From Brienomyrus brachyistius (Eukaryota > Chordata > Actinopteri > Osteoglossiformes > Mormyridae): a stretch of 64,000 bases of DNA. The position numbers were made by a program, and so were the translations under genes. Positions 34,254-46,680 of the stretch are shown one piece after another. How positions within the stretch are numbered: position 1 is the first letter of the stretch; each line of letters opens with the position of its first letter. Where the stretch lies: assembly GCF_023856365.1 (NCBI RefSeq), contig NC_064540.1, positions 9,887,691 through 9,951,690 of the forward strand, written 5' to 3'. The notes beneath the pieces are model-generated. The model ran no database searches. It had not been told where the DNA came from and saw only the letters and a program-made list of their open reading frames with translations.

Positions 34254-35429
34254 GTAAGTTGCATCTGGAAGTCATTCGCTGTTTACCGCGAGACAAACGC
34301 CGCTGGGAGTCAACAAGCGCACCGCGCCGCCTGTACTCGAGCTTTTACCGGCTCAAACGAACCGTTTTATGTTAAATAATTTGTTGCCATCTTCAGGAAG
34401 TCCTAGTTGCCCTAGTTGGTTCATATACAAAGGGGACTTGTTCATAAAATTAGCTAAGAAACGTTTCAGCTAGTGGGTAAGTTAGCAGGCGACCTTAGAT
34501 TTCTTTAAGCAGATTCTGATACGGCTCACTTTTATTTTATGTCCTTTTTCACAGACAAAAAGATATTTATCTGTTCTGTTCAAGTTATCTCACTATCAAA
34601 TAAGGCTGTCCATGGCTTAATGCCTAATAGGAAACAGTGAGTGAGTGTGGTTAACGGGGTGCAAAAACTGCAGATCTCTGTCTGATTATTTCATTACCTC
34701 GCGAAGTCAGCGTGAGCCCCCACCTCCCCCGAAAGAGCAAAAACTGCACCCCAGGGATAGACAAAAGTGCCCCCCAGCAAAAGTGCCCCCCTCTAGTCCT
34801 ATAGTGGGTCCAGCACACATGGCCTTCATTGGGCAGCTATGCTTGTGCTGCTAGCTTTACACCCAGCTGATCTGGTTAATCCAAAACAAAACTGTGGATC
34901 AAAATGCAGTTTGATAATTCATTGTCTTGCAGTTACAGAGGGATGTAGCTCCTGTTTAGTGAAGAATGTAAGCTTTAAAGTTTGTTTTTGCCTGATCTAA
35001 ATTATATTGCACTCATTGTCACGCCTTGCCTATGGTACTGAGGCATCTTGAATAAGGTATGTTTAACTTTTGTATACTATAAAACACCTATGTATGGCTA
35101 AAGGCTTGAGTGGCCAGATGAGGAAACCAGCCATATTGTTGCAAGATCTGTGCAGTGGCCCTGAGTCAGTTCCTGTTTGAAGTGTGACTTCTTCACCACA
35201 GCTTCAGAACATGGCTGTGCTGGCTGATTGCTGTCTGTACTGGTTGGAGACAGTTACTTCATTGGACAGTCAAGTTCAACAAGGGAGGAAGGGACATACT
35301 TGCTGACTTGGTGTGAACATAGTGGGGGGGAAATGATAATATGACTGCCTGTGCGTTCATCCAAGTGTACGGTGTTTGTGTTGGGGGCGGTGGTGTTATC
35401 TTGAATATCTTGTATTTTGTGATGAGTTT

Positions 35430-35690
35430 GGGGGCAGTGCAGCTCAGTGGGTTTGGACTCTGTGCCCATGGTTAGAATTCTGGGGCCAGTAGACTCATGC
35501 CACCATCGGGCTCATGCACAAGGTCCTTAACCCCCACTCCAGGGACACTGCACATTGGCTGACCCTGCACTGTGACCCCAAACTTGCTCTCACCTGTATT
35601 TGTGTCTGTGTGCCTCATGGAGAGTGAGATAGGATAGACAAAAAGGAAATTTTTACTCATGGGGTTGGATAAAGTATCGCTATTCTATTC
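35430..35690 (+). mobile_element. tRNA-derived SINE (second family) in mapre1 intron 1
   Basis: A GTGCAGCTCAGTGGGTTTGG head resembles a tRNA A-box region, and the GGTTAGAATTCTGG motif is B-box-like. The body, CTGCACATTGGCTGACCCTG, matches the inverse of the 18605 and 58176 copies. Confidence 0.65.
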
Positions 35691-36261
35691 TATGTTTCGA
35701 TACACCTTCAGCTACAGGATAACTATTTATGAGGAATTATTTATTATATAATCTAATTTCTAAATACGGAAATTTTGTTTTAAATAGGCACAAAACATAT
35801 TTCTAGATACACTGATTATTTTTTAACGATCAGTGCTTTGTTACTAAGAATTCATCTGGACCAGTGAGTGTACCTGTGTTTCAAGTAGAGCTGTCAAGAT
35901 GGAATCACATTAAAAGTGAATGAAAATATCACAACAGCACAACTTACATTTTAAAGTAAGACATCCATGCGCTCAATAATGCACGGTTATTGCTGTCTTC
36001 TCTTTAGCTTCTTGGAGCAGCCTAGTTTTCATTGTCATCACTTTAAGTAAAAAAAAATTTACCTTGATTTACTTTCTTCAATTCCTGTATCTCAAGATGA
36101 TCACTTTTAAAATGAAGGCTAGGCCTACTGCTTTGGTACATCATCCTGTATAATATCATAATATGGCACAAAATAACCATATAATATTAATTAATGATGC
36201 ACACACATGCAGGATGTGAATGAATTCTATTGATGCCTTGTGTGTCATGACATATTATTCC

Positions 36262-36560
36262 CGTAATCATCATCATCATCATCAATTGTCTGCCATTTAT
36301 GCCTTCCTTTTGCTTCATACTATACAGGATAGCCCTCATTTACATCCCGCACTGACGAGTCCTGGCCGCTAACAGCCTATGGGTGGTTTTGCCTCAGACC
36401 CCTCTTAGTGGGTACCTATCCCAGAAGTCTTGCTGATTTGGACATCCTCTGACCCAACTGCCTGGCGATAATGATTTGGCCCTTGTTATAATCACTTGCT
36501 TCATTACCGCTGTCTATTTCTTCTGCGTTCAATATGTCAACTATGAGTGCCCAAGATTAT
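36262..36560 (-). mobile_element. Tc1-like element fragment in mapre1 intron 1
   Basis: Homologous over about 300 bp to 56570-56885, sharing CAGGATAGCCCTCATTTACATC, GATAATGATTTGGCCCTT and the CAATATGTCAACTATGAGTG end. The other copy runs into a recognisable Tc1-like transposase on the minus strand; this one covers only its 5' part. A (TCA)n run marks its left edge. Confidence 0.65.
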
Positions 36561-36578
36561 ACAAATATTAATGTAGTT

Positions 36579-36655
36579 CAGTGGTTCTCAATTCTGGTCC
36601 TGGCGACCCCCTGCCAAAATGGGGAGGGCTCCAGAAACAGGATTGAGAACCATTG
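36579..36655. mobile_element. 77-bp hAT-type MITE
   Basis: CAGTGGTTCTCAAT at one end and ATTGAGAACCATTG at the other are inverted repeats of 14 bp with one mismatch. It lies in mapre1 intron 1, about 70 bp before the first coding exon. Confidence 0.75.
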
Positions 36656-36729
36656 ATATATTGGCAGCCCTAGCTTGAAGTAGTTTTGCTCTTATTTATA
36701 TTCCTCCCTGTCTTCAAGACAGACCGAAA

Positions 36730-39700
36730 ATGGCTGTGAACGTCTACTCGACATCAGTGACCAGTGACAACCTGAGTCGCCATGACATGCTTGCTTGGAT
36801 AAACGAGTCCCTGCAGATGAGCCACACAAAGATCGAGATGCTGTCCTCGGGTAAGAAAAAGCAATGTGAGCTGCCAATGTGGACCAAGTTCATGAGGCAT
36901 CCGCTTTCCCGCTGGCTTGTCATGGTGAGATCCACCGTGGTGATTCCTTTCTGACCTGCCCAGACATTTCAGCCAATCACTGAATGAGCTCCTGTTATCA
37001 TCTGTAAGAAGACTATGGCTCCTCTGTTGATTGGAGGCTTCCTTTGACTTGACTGGGCAGAAAGTCTGTTGGAGATCCCAGTGGGTTTGGGTGGCTGTTT
37101 CAACAGAAAGGCTGTTCTGAGGCTTTGTTAGTGTGTTTTAGAGTAATATTGAAGTTATTGCTCATTAAAGTGAACTGGTGTGTGCATTTAGGAATACCAT
37201 AGCTTAAGAGGGTACTATAGGAAACCAATTTGAGAAAATCGGGTCATAGTTGATAAAAATATTTAGTGCAAGGTGATGCACATCCCAGATTCAGTACTGT
37301 ACATGGCTATATTAGTTGTTGTTCATGCAGGTAATTGATGTGTGTACGGTTCTTTCCCCAGGTGCCGCTTACTGCCAGTTTATGGACATGCTGTTCCCAG
37401 GTAGTGTGCCTATGAAGAAAGTCAAATTTCAGGCCAAACTGGAGCATGAATTTATTCACAACTTCAAAATTCTGCAAGCCAGCTTTAAGAAAATGGGTGT
37501 TGACAAGGTTGGTACATTGGAATTTCGGTGTTGGTTTTCCCATACTATTTTTTTTCTTCTTTGTTACGTCTGTTACCATATGAATAGTAGTGTGGTTCGT
37601 AGCCCAGAAGGTGATGAATGAATTTTGTTCTCTGGTCCCTCTTCAAGATTATCCCTGTTGACAAGTTGGTAAAGGGCAAGTTCCAGGACAACTTTGAGTT
37701 TGTACAGTGGTTCAAGAAGTTCTTTGATGCCAACTACGATGGGAGAGAATATGATCCAGTGGAAGCCCGCCAGGGCCAGGAAAGTGCGCCCCAGAGCTCA
37801 GCGTCACCTGCCCCCGCCAAGCCCCGGAAGGCTGTCAGTGCGGGTGAGGCAAGGGGCCGCCTGTGTGTACACGTTACCCAGGAAAAGCGCCATCGAGCTG
37901 CTCTTGCTGTCTGTATGGCAGACACCGTTACCTAGCAGGGACAAGCTCCTCATGGCTGACTCCTGGTGAGCGTTTGCAGTGGTGGTTCCTGACACCTTGG
38001 GCAAAATCTGAGCCAACTGCTCAGATGTGCAGTTGTGCGGGACCCCCATGTGCCGCCACCCTAGGCAGCTGCCCATGGTGCCCCCCCCCCCATCCCGAGC
38101 TTCTGAATCCCCACCTTTGTTAAGAGAAGCAGAGGAAGATTAACATTTTAGATGGGAGTTCATGTTGGGGATTCCTGCCTGCTCCTTCACGTTTTAGTGC
38201 AGAATTCTGTTGAGACATGGTAAATGACTCCTGATTACTGTCTAATTCAGTGTCTGGGGCTCTCAATCTGTGTAGTGCAGTGAAAATAGCCTTACTGTTG
38301 ATAAATTATTGATATGAAGATTTCAGTAGATTGGTCGTACCTGATATGACAGGGAATATTCTCCTTAAAATAAGGCAGAGGGGGTGATACAGCAAAGGTC
38401 TAAGGCAGTGTCTGTGCCCTGAGGTTGGTGAGCATATGGCCTTTGGTATCTCCTCAGCGGCCTCTCATCACTCAGTGATGCTTCTGTCTTTATCGCAGAG
38501 GAGCGCATCTCTCCCGCCGCCATGACGAAACCGGCCGCCAGAATCGGTACGGTTCTCTGATGGTGGAGGTGGTAGCATGTTGGGCTGTGGGACAGGATGT
38601 ATGCGTTGGTGGGGGGGTGGGGGTTGCTCTTATATGCACATCAGGCTGCGCAATGATCACGATCTTGGACGTGTGTTTCTCAATGCCATGTGGCAACTTC
38701 ACGGGGCTGGTTACACTCAGCAGGAGATGCACTCATAGAGTGGAGATGGTTGTGTGTGTGTGAGAAGATTTATATTTCATTGTGGGGGACCAAATGTCCA
38801 TTTCTGAGGTACCCACAAAGATCTGTGAATGCAGTCAAAAAATTAAAAATGCCAGAAGTTTCATATTTAGTTTGGTTACTTATAATTAAGGTTAGGACTG
38901 GGGAGGGGTTAAGGTCGACATTGTTGGGATTGGTGTTTTTCCCATGGAAATGAATGGAAAGTCCCCACAAAGATTTAATCTTGTGTGTGTGTGTGTGTGT
39001 GTGTACGGCTCTTGAATGGGCTTCTGTCTTTCATATAAAGCCATGTGATTTCTCTCTTCAGTACGCATGTGTGTTCAGTACATCTGTCATGTTATTTAGC
39101 TAATGACTATGTATTATGACACTGCTATAATTGGTCATGATTCACACACTTCATAGGAGCCCTGAAAACAGCCTGACCTTTTTCTGACTCGCCTTGTTGA
39201 TTCACATCTGTGTGAGGTCAAGGGGAGGTGGCTGGGTATCCGTCCTCTGTGCCTCAGTAACCCATCTGCCTTTTTGCTTTGGCACCCTCCCCTCCCCCGC
39301 CTCCCAATGCCAGCCCCACAACGTGCAGCAGTGGCAGCAAAAGTTTCCCCCAAGACGCTGCTGGTGAATCCAGCACGGAGACCAGGGGCACCTGGTGGGG
39401 AAGAGGAGAAGAATGAGCTCCTTCAGAAGGTGTGTCTTACTAAAATTCATATGCGATCCCAGTGGAACATTATTTGCTTAGATGCACTATTTGTTAAACA
39501 GATGCTATTACTCATAGCCACTCCCTAAGCTTAATGTTGTACATTTCTGTTTGGCATATAGCTGGACCCAGTAACTAAAATAAGGCAATTACCGCATGGA
39601 CACAAGAGTAAAGATTAACCTTGGCCTTCAGCCTGCAACTTTGGGCATATCCCGTTTCTTGACCAACAGCCAATATCTGTCTCTTTTGATCTTGCCAACA

Positions 39701-40315
39701 GATATCCATGCTATCGTCCACCATCCAAGACATGGAGAAGGAACGGGACTTCTACTTTGGCAAACTGAGGAACATCGAGCTCATATGTCAGGAAAAGGAG
39801 GGTGAGAGTGACCCCACACTGCAGAGAATCGTGGACATCCTCTATGCCACAGACGTGAGTACAAACCTGTGCATGGATGGGGATGTAACATGTCTGGCAG
39901 CCAGCTGTAGGCCCCCACTGGTGCAGTGAGCTTTGACGAGGTTGTTGAGCTTAGCAAATGGTTGTGCTCTCTAGAGTAGCAGTTGTTGTGAGAGAACCTA
40001 CTGCTTTACCAGGCTGGCTTCTCAAAGGAGCCTGGAGGAAGAATGAGTGCCAGGGCCAACTCTGTTGTCTCTGATGTTCTCACACATGCCTCCTTTGTGG
40101 TTATAACGTGGCAGATAAATAGGCAGTGGAAGAAAAATGGCAGCCTAATTTGTATTGAGAGTGTTGGCAGTGCTCTGGGAAGTCGGATATTTCTTTTAAA
40201 CAGTGCCTTGTTTAATTGCGTAGGTGCAAATTCTGTTCCAGTAACCCTTCAAATTCCCTGGCAGGATGGTTTTGTCATACCAGATGTGGAGGCAGGAGAG
40301 CCAGAGGAGTTCTGA
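36730..40315 (+). CDS. mapre1: Microtubule plus-end binding protein EB1
   Basis: EB1 tracks growing microtubule ends and recruits other plus-end proteins. Coding exons 36730-36850, 37362-37507, 37648-37843, 38499-38546, 39314-39429, 39702-39854 and 40265-40315 join in phase to 276 residues (human EB1 has 268). An acceptor at 36722 precedes the ATG. Residues 1-130 form the CH domain, with [20 protein letters not shown] at the start, then [22 protein letters not shown] and [13 protein letters not shown] Ser/Pro/Ala/Lys linker follows. The exon at 39702 encodes the coiled coil and EB homology domain ([20 protein letters not shown], then [11 protein letters not shown]). The protein ends [16 protein letters not shown]: the C-terminal aromatic is Phe where human EB1 has Tyr. 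The gene follows Dnmt3 as MAPRE1 follows DNMT3B in human. Confidence 0.96.
38765..38975. mobile_element. Non-autonomous DNA element in mapre1 intron 5
   Basis: Ends GGGGACCAAATGTCC and GGAAAGTCCCCAC are roughly inverted. The interior (GTCAAAAAATTAAAAATG, then TTAGTTTGGTTACTTATAA) matches the better preserved element at 60513-60756. A GT microsatellite follows. Confidence 0.7.
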
Positions 40316-41160
40316 ATCAATGGCGTGTGACCTCCCTCACCAAGCGGCAAACCTGCTGTCTGTCTGTGTCTGGCTCTGAATACCAGAAACCTTGTCGTGT
40401 TGCCTTTTTGAAAATTTAAGAAAGCGATCCCCTGTATCAGTGAGCCTGGAAGCCACACCCACATGCTGGAAGCTCCTTTCCCTCTGACATGCTGTCGAAG
40501 CCTCATCCACATGCTGAAGTTCATAAGCCAGCATGTAACTCTCAGAAATATAGGCCTAAATCCCCAGCTTCACATCACCAGCCCTCTGAGCCCACAGTGC
40601 TGAAATGATGTCCGTTATCCTCAGCTGATCTTCGCATCTGCTCTCTGAGGAAGGGGAAGGAGTGTTTTTCACCTGTGTGAATCCTTTTCTTCTTTGTAAA
40701 AGAACTCGATCTTATATGATCTTAAATCGACTGCATTGTTATTCTTGCTGTTTGTATTTTCATTCTGCGTGAAGTAAAATTCCTCATATTTTTGCACAGA
40801 CAGTGTATGCATTTTATTTTCTTCATAGGTCAGCCAAAATTCTGAGATGATGGGAACTGTACAGGCGTATCTGCTTTTCTGGCATTGTTTTTGCTTCCTG
40901 TGAGTGGGGGGCTGCACCGGCTTTGCTGTAGTATCCGCATGTGCCAGCCTGAGCAGAGTGACGTGTCAGATTTGATGATGGCTAGGCACTGAGGTAACAT
41001 CTGGAAACCGTGCAGATATGAAGAAGCAGCTGTGTGTGTGTTTTATAATTTATTTGACACTTTGGATAACATGGCATTCGCACTGGCACCAATGCTGATA
41101 CTGCATATGATCGTCTCAAGTCTTCTCTGAAATTGGATTTAGATTTATTTTTAATAAAAA
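40316..41160 (+). other. mapre1: mapre1 3' UTR
   Basis: Gene-free sequence after the TGA with an AATAAA at 41153-41158. No other feature seen. Confidence 0.55.
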
Positions 41161-41198
41161 ATTGCTTGTGCTTTATTTTCTTCAGCTAGTCTTCGTCA

Positions 41199-42017
41199 GT
41201 ATAGACCTGTGGTTATCAAGTATTTTTTTCTGGCATGCCCCCCTTTGCAGTTTTTTAATCGGTCATACATCTATGCATGTATGTCTGATGTCTATGTTTT
41301 ACTTCACGTTTGTTTTGCTGTCTGAAAGAAAAAAAAAACACAGGTAAGGTTCGCTAATGCTCCCACTTGAAAAATGTAAATTTAACTTTGGTTCTACTCA
41401 GAGCATGTGAGCGGAGCGGGAGAGAGCGCCGAAGGATTTTGGCCGGAGCGGGAGAGAGCGCAGACGGATTTTGGCCGGAGCGGGAGAGAGCGCAGACGGA
41501 TTTTGGCCGGAGCGGGAGCAAGGACGGAGCAGCATATTTGATTTGTCTCAAATTCAAAGCCTCAAGCCAGCTACCTGCCCAATGTTGGCAGCCCAGCTTT
41601 TGCATTCCGGGGTGGTAACGGACCTCCTTTTATCCTGAAATAAATAATTTCTGCTTTAATGTGGATTTAGCTGCTCAGTTATTTTGACGCCAGGCTACAG
41701 TTTAAGGTAAAATTAACATGCAGTACAGATTGTTTTCCTTGTTGGAGCAAACCGTTAGCAATTTCATCGGAGCAGGCTGAAAATAGACTGTAACTGGGAG
41801 CGATAACTAACTGAGCGCTCTTCAGTGGTTGGGAGCGGGGGAAGCATACAGCGTTTTGTGCGATGAACAGAAATTCTCATCGCTCCACTCCACTCACATC
41901 TGGTTCCGCTACATATTTTAGCACCCTCTCAACCTCGGTTTTGTTGTGCTTCGCGCCCCCCAATCAGTGCCGCATTGCCCCCCTCCGCAACACACTTTGA
42001 GAATCACTGGTATAGAC
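41199..42017. mobile_element. Non-autonomous hAT element with intact 8-bp target duplication
   Basis: GTATAGAC is directly repeated at 41199-41206 and 42010-42017, bounding an 803-bp element. Its ends are CTGTGGTTATCAAG and the inverse of CAGTGATTCTCAAAG. An 8-bp duplication and CAGTG-type ends are diagnostic of hAT. Inside, 41411-41520 holds about three copies of a 33-bp unit GGAGCGGGAGAGAGCGCAGA followed by CGGATTTTGGCC. No transposase. Confidence 0.9.
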
Positions 42018-43259
42018 AATCTGGAACTCCATCCCTCTTCTGACCAAGGACCCTGCTATGGACTGGCATCCCACCCAGGGTGGTACCCCAGCCTAATGCC
42101 TTTCTCTCCCTGGCATCCTCAGACAATCAGTTCTCACCACTGGTAGGTTTCAGTTTTTTTCATTTAAATAGTATATCCTGCACTAGCTGTTCAAAGGGTA
42201 TTTGTGTTTAATAATTTTCTGTCTTTTTAAGGCTACAATGTGGCTCTTGCTTTTTTCCATCTGCACTGATATCTCAGTGCTGGGCATAAACTTTCATCCA
42301 TTTCCTCTTCCTTAAAATCACTGGTTGAGCAGGCAGTGCCTGCAGCTCAGAAATAGGAAGTTTCGCTCTGCGTGTGTCTTGCATGCAGTGCCCATCACCA
42401 AAAGCAGCGCAGGGGAGATGTGATATGCTGGTTTGTTTGCATTTCAGGAGGACGGTCAGGCCCAGCAGCAGGCTCCGCTTCTGCCTGCCTGACACGTCCC
42501 TGCGTGATGTCTTTAGGTACAGACGTTGAAGTTCCTCTTAGTCGAGTTGTGGTTCTGCATGTGAAGTTGTCAGGGTGTCACTTCCTTTTTTTATGCAGAT
42601 ACAGGAATTACAGAGAATGCTTCTGAATACAGGGCACATGTGTAGCCTTCTGTGTGTTTCTCTGTAAGAGGCAGGTAAACAAGGACACTTCAAATCAATA
42701 AGCAACTGAATATCTTTCACCAACCTTGTAATGGATAAGTGGAAAATCAATGGATGTTAGATAGAGGATCTTAGATCTCATGCACTACAAAGCAAAGCGT
42801 AACCATTTCACTAGTTAGTTTTTTAATCCTGTTTTTTACACCGACTACTTGCATTTAAATGGGCAGATGAATGTTAAACTGGCTGTAACAAATCGCATTT
42901 GTTATGAAGACTTGGACGGAATACACACAAATCACATTCTGTTGGATCTGAACCACCTTAGGGAATATATCATTAACTGCCCTGCTACTATATATCAAAG
43001 CCATAAAACCTGACGGGTCATGATATATAATGTCAGCTTCCATGTCACACAAAGTATGAAATCCAACCACAACAACAGAATTTTCCGTAACAGCATTAAT
43101 GACACAAAGCTCACCTTCATAACTTCCTCACTGCATAATGCTACAATATTACTGACAGGAAGCTGTAACCCAGCAATCACCCACCTTAGCCTCCATTAAA
43201 ACCTTCTTGTGGTCCTGTGGAGAGTCCCTTTATCACAGTTATTCCTTTTAACTGCGCAA
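42018..43259. other. Intergenic, nothing recognised
   Basis: No exon or repeat family identified in this stretch. Confidence 0.45.
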
Positions 43260-43261
43260 TC

Positions 43262-44720
43262 AAACTGATTGAGGGGGCAATTCTCCCAAAGGGGCACCTC
43301 TATTCCCTATCATGCACGGAAGAAGAATTCAAGCTCACCTCCATCACTGATGCCCTCTAGCAAGCTATCATTCGTCCCCCAACTATTGTTCCAATGGATC
43401 TTTCAGTATTACAGGATTCCGGAAGACATTGTGTTGGACTGGCATCTCAAGATTGCATCTAAGGTATTTCGCGTCCTGTGTTCCCATCTCAATGTGACTC
43501 TTAGTTGGTCATCAACTTATCACCCCCAGACCACTGGCTTTGCAGAAAGTACCGACCAGGAGGTGGAGAAGACGATGAGGATCATGTGTCATTCCCAACC
43601 TATAGGACGGTCTCGCTACTTAACTTGGGTGGAATTTGTATACAACTGCCTGATCCAAACTTCTACTAGCTTGTCTTCATTCCAACGCATACTTAGATTA
43701 GATTCCAACCTCCACTCTTTCAATGGGACTCTAGTCCCACAGATATACCTTCTGTGGAGGACTAGTACCGATGTAGCAAACAAGGATGGAAAAGGGCTCA
43801 CAGTCCACTCTATCACCAGGATGTCTCCCAAAAGACACAAGAAGATCGATGGTGACGACCCGGTCCCACTTTCCATCCCCGAGACCATAAATTGGGACCC
43901 TGATATATAGACCCCATTCAGATAGTACAACAGGTAGGTCCAGTCACTTACCGTCTCCACCTAGCTCATATCTACCGGATCTGTCCTTCTTTCCAAGTCT
44001 GCCTCCTGAAGCCTGCTCGATATAGTCTAGCACATCCTCTGACCAACCTCTCAGGACCACCTCTGCCCATTCCCCTCAAGGAAGGTGAAGCTTTTGCTGT
44101 TGTGTAAGCTACAATATCTAGTGGACTGGGAGGGTTACAGGGCTGAAGAATGCTGATGGGTCTCTGCCTCTGATGTTTTGCACCCGACTCTAATCACTCA
44201 GTTCCATCAGGCTCATCCAGACTTTCCAGCTCCTTGGACCCGAGGTCACCCTCGCAAGCCCTCTCAGCCTCCAGGAGATTGTCCCTCGTACAATCCCACA
44301 GCTGCCTCCAATTCACATTGAGCAATCACACAAGTTACGAACATAGTGTCAGCCGAAGCACAGTGCGAGGTATTGTCTATTCTCTGATGCAACTCACTGA
44401 GCATTCTACCTTTGTCTCCCATCTAGCTTCGCTCTGCCCTGCTCTCCCTGCCCAAACGTCCTGCTCCACCATCCCGATCACCCTCCGAGCCTCCCTCTCC
44501 TCACCCTTCCCCTTTGTGACTCCCTTTGTGTCTCATCTTCGTCTTCGGATCTCACTGGCTACCAGATCCCTGGAACGTGACCCTGATAAAATTACAGACT
44601 TTGAGTGGGACATCTGCATACTTTTTCGGCTCTTTCTATTTTCGACCCTGCTTGCCTGAACAACTGTTTCTGTCTGCTCTCCCATGGGTGTATATTTCTT
44701 TCTTCAATTTCTATTCATGA
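43262..44720 (+). mobile_element. Ty3/gypsy chromovirus relic (integrase and chromodomain end of pol)
   Basis: The open part at 43269-43910 shows the integrase core of a fish gypsy element: FQYYRIPEDIVLDW, TYHPQTTGFAEST and a following WVEFVYN. It lacks the upstream zinc finger. After a stop at 43908-43910, the sequence near 44090-44260 reads LQYLVDWEGYRAEE and, further on, [12 protein letters not shown]: the chromodomain typical of chromoviruses and the C-terminal tail of pol. Stops and frameshifts interrupt the rest to 44720. No long terminal repeat is recognisable. A dead, truncated copy. Confidence 0.85.
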
Positions 44721-45066
44721 TTTATTCAGCGCACTCACCTGATGGTACTATTTTTGTAGTTTCATGGCTTTGAAAAAATATTTCAACACTCAGTTACCAT
44801 ATAAAAATTTTCCAAAGAGTTTCCCCCATCTCCCATTGTGAGCACAATGTTGAGCCTCTTTTGAGTCATTCTTGACCTTTTATAATAGTTTCATACTGTT
44901 TATTAGCACTTACGTTTTACTTGTGGCTTATTAAATTGGTCGTACACACAGTACTGTCCATCCCCTATCTGCGGACGTGTTGCTACGATGTTTTTATGTG
45001 CAAAATGCCTTGTAATGTGTTGTCATCAATTGATACTGCTAACAATGGCTCACAATTAACTGGGCT

Positions 45067-45235
45067 AGAACTGGAGACTGTTTCAAATAGAAGGGAATCT
45101 TGCTTAACTGGATAATTTGTCGGATTTAAGGTATTCTGAGCTAAATGTAAGTGAACAAAGATAAAGGCCATTTGAACTGGAGTACCTTAAATCCAGCTAA
45201 GCAAGAAATCCTGCTTTTTGAAACAGGTCCCTGGA
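45067..45235. mobile_element. Imperfect palindromic MITE
   Basis: CTGTTTCAAATAGAAGG with CTTGCTTAACTGGAT and GGATTTAAGGTA on the left are mirrored by TACCTTAAATCCAGCTAAGC and TTTTTGAAACAGG on the right. Non-coding hairpin of about 170 bp. Confidence 0.6.
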
Positions 45236-45681
45236 ATTGCTAAATGACTTTCTGACATGCTGAACTAGAATAAGTTTAACTCGCATGTGATGTCATTTCC
45301 AGTTCAGAGTTCCAACCTTTGAGGTAAATGAAATGCAGCATATGTTTTCATATGATGGGGGGTTGAGAAAGACCTCTCGGAGTTGGCAGTTCATATTGGA
45401 ATTATGTAAAACAGTTTCAGCAGTCTGTACATTGAGCAATAAGGGTTTTATTACCGGGGAAGCATTCAGTGGTGATGTCATTGATACTACTGTATTGACT
45501 TCAGTTCCAGATTTTTGGATCGCCTCTGGAAGCATATCCAACTATGTGCATAAACTAAGTCAAAATCCTCCTCCTAAAGTGACCCTGTAGAAAATAGGAA
45601 ACAGCACAGTTCCCCTTTAGCTGCAGAAATGATCAGATGTTCCAGGTCAGCTGCCATGTTTATGTTTCTCTGCTCAAACTG

Positions 45682-46140
45682 TCAGTCTATTTCACTTTCC
45701 AGTAGATCCAAGATTTCAAAGTAAAGTCTCTGAAAATGACCCACTGGACTTTGAAACATGTGAGCAGCCATTCCATCCTTCAGTTTGTGTGGGCGTTTAT
45801 GTTGCCTGGGCAACACAGGGGCATCAGTTAGGTCTTTCGAATCCCATACCACTCTCTTGTAGAAATCATGAAATGCTGAATAAAGCGCCATGCCACCGCA
45901 TTTTTGCGCTTCCTCTAATGAAATATTTACAGTTTGCAATGCTCTGCATAACTGTTCAATGGGCGAAAAACTCTGCAGTGTCAGGAACAGGGCGAAGAAT
46001 GTGCTGAATTTGTCAAGGACGGCCAAAATGCCCCCATCTTTCCTTCCATCTTCATTGTGTGATTCAATTATTTGTGTCATAATAGAGAAAAGAACAGCAT
46101 AGTTGTCTAGAACCAAATTCACTGCACCCGTTCATACATG
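45682..46140 (-). mobile_element. hAT transposase relic, ZMYM1-like
   Basis: The minus-strand open stretch contains LAVLDKFSTFFALFLTLQSF, then PIEQLCRALQ, SKDLTDAPVLPRQHKRP and YFEILDLLESEID. This order is typical of the hAT-derived transposase middle region in ZMYM1-type and related genes (DEPVLPR and a YFE-LD motif). It is open for 146 codons but has no recognisable N- or C-terminal continuation, so I take it for a transposon fragment and not a host gene. Confidence 0.7.
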
Positions 46141-46439
46141 CATTGTATGTACAGAAAATACAGATATGCATTTTCATTGGGTTTGCTTAAATCACAGCCC
46201 AGCCCTGTCATTGTCCAAAACTGACTTTGTAGGTAGAAAAGTTTTAATCATATTTGACACAAAATTAGCAGCCTGTATACTTTAAACGAAACAAAGTTGA
46301 ACAAACTGGTCTCTTTTGGCAGCCCCTTCTCCCTGTACCTGTTTCATGCCTTTAGGAGATGCTGCCCCACCATGCCGCCCCTTAACCAATCATTGTGTCT
46401 GTTACTTACTTTAGTACAGATGTGGAAATGAAAATTAAT

Positions 46440-46680
46440 GTATTTTCACAAAGGTATGCTGAAAGTAGCTAGAGCTCGAGCCCTACTTGCCCTACCAGGT
46501 CTATGTGTCCTCTGCATTTAACCCACATGTGACGTAGCAGTGGGTAGCTATTATTTAGCACCTGGCGAGTAGTGTGTAGGGGTGATATCTTGTTGGTCAG
46601 GAATTCAAACCAGCAACCAAAGTGCACTTCCCTAACCAATACCTTTAAGTGGGGGTGGTATTTCATTAGGTAGTGCATTC
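46440..46680 (-). mobile_element. SINE-like fragment
   Basis: Reading on the minus strand, GCTGGTTTGAATTCCTGACC, a GGTTAAATGCAGAGGACACA motif and a spacer match the order in the element at 59035-59243. Only part of the body is kept. Confidence 0.55.

Noticed and set aside
34140..34379. 79-codon frame over the mapre1 promoter
   Set aside because: CpG-island sequence; it crosses the donor at 34253 and does not connect to the CH exons.
45682..46122. 146-codon minus-strand frame as a host gene
   Set aside because: Content matches the middle of a ZMYM1-type hAT transposase with neither end present, so transposon debris is more likely.
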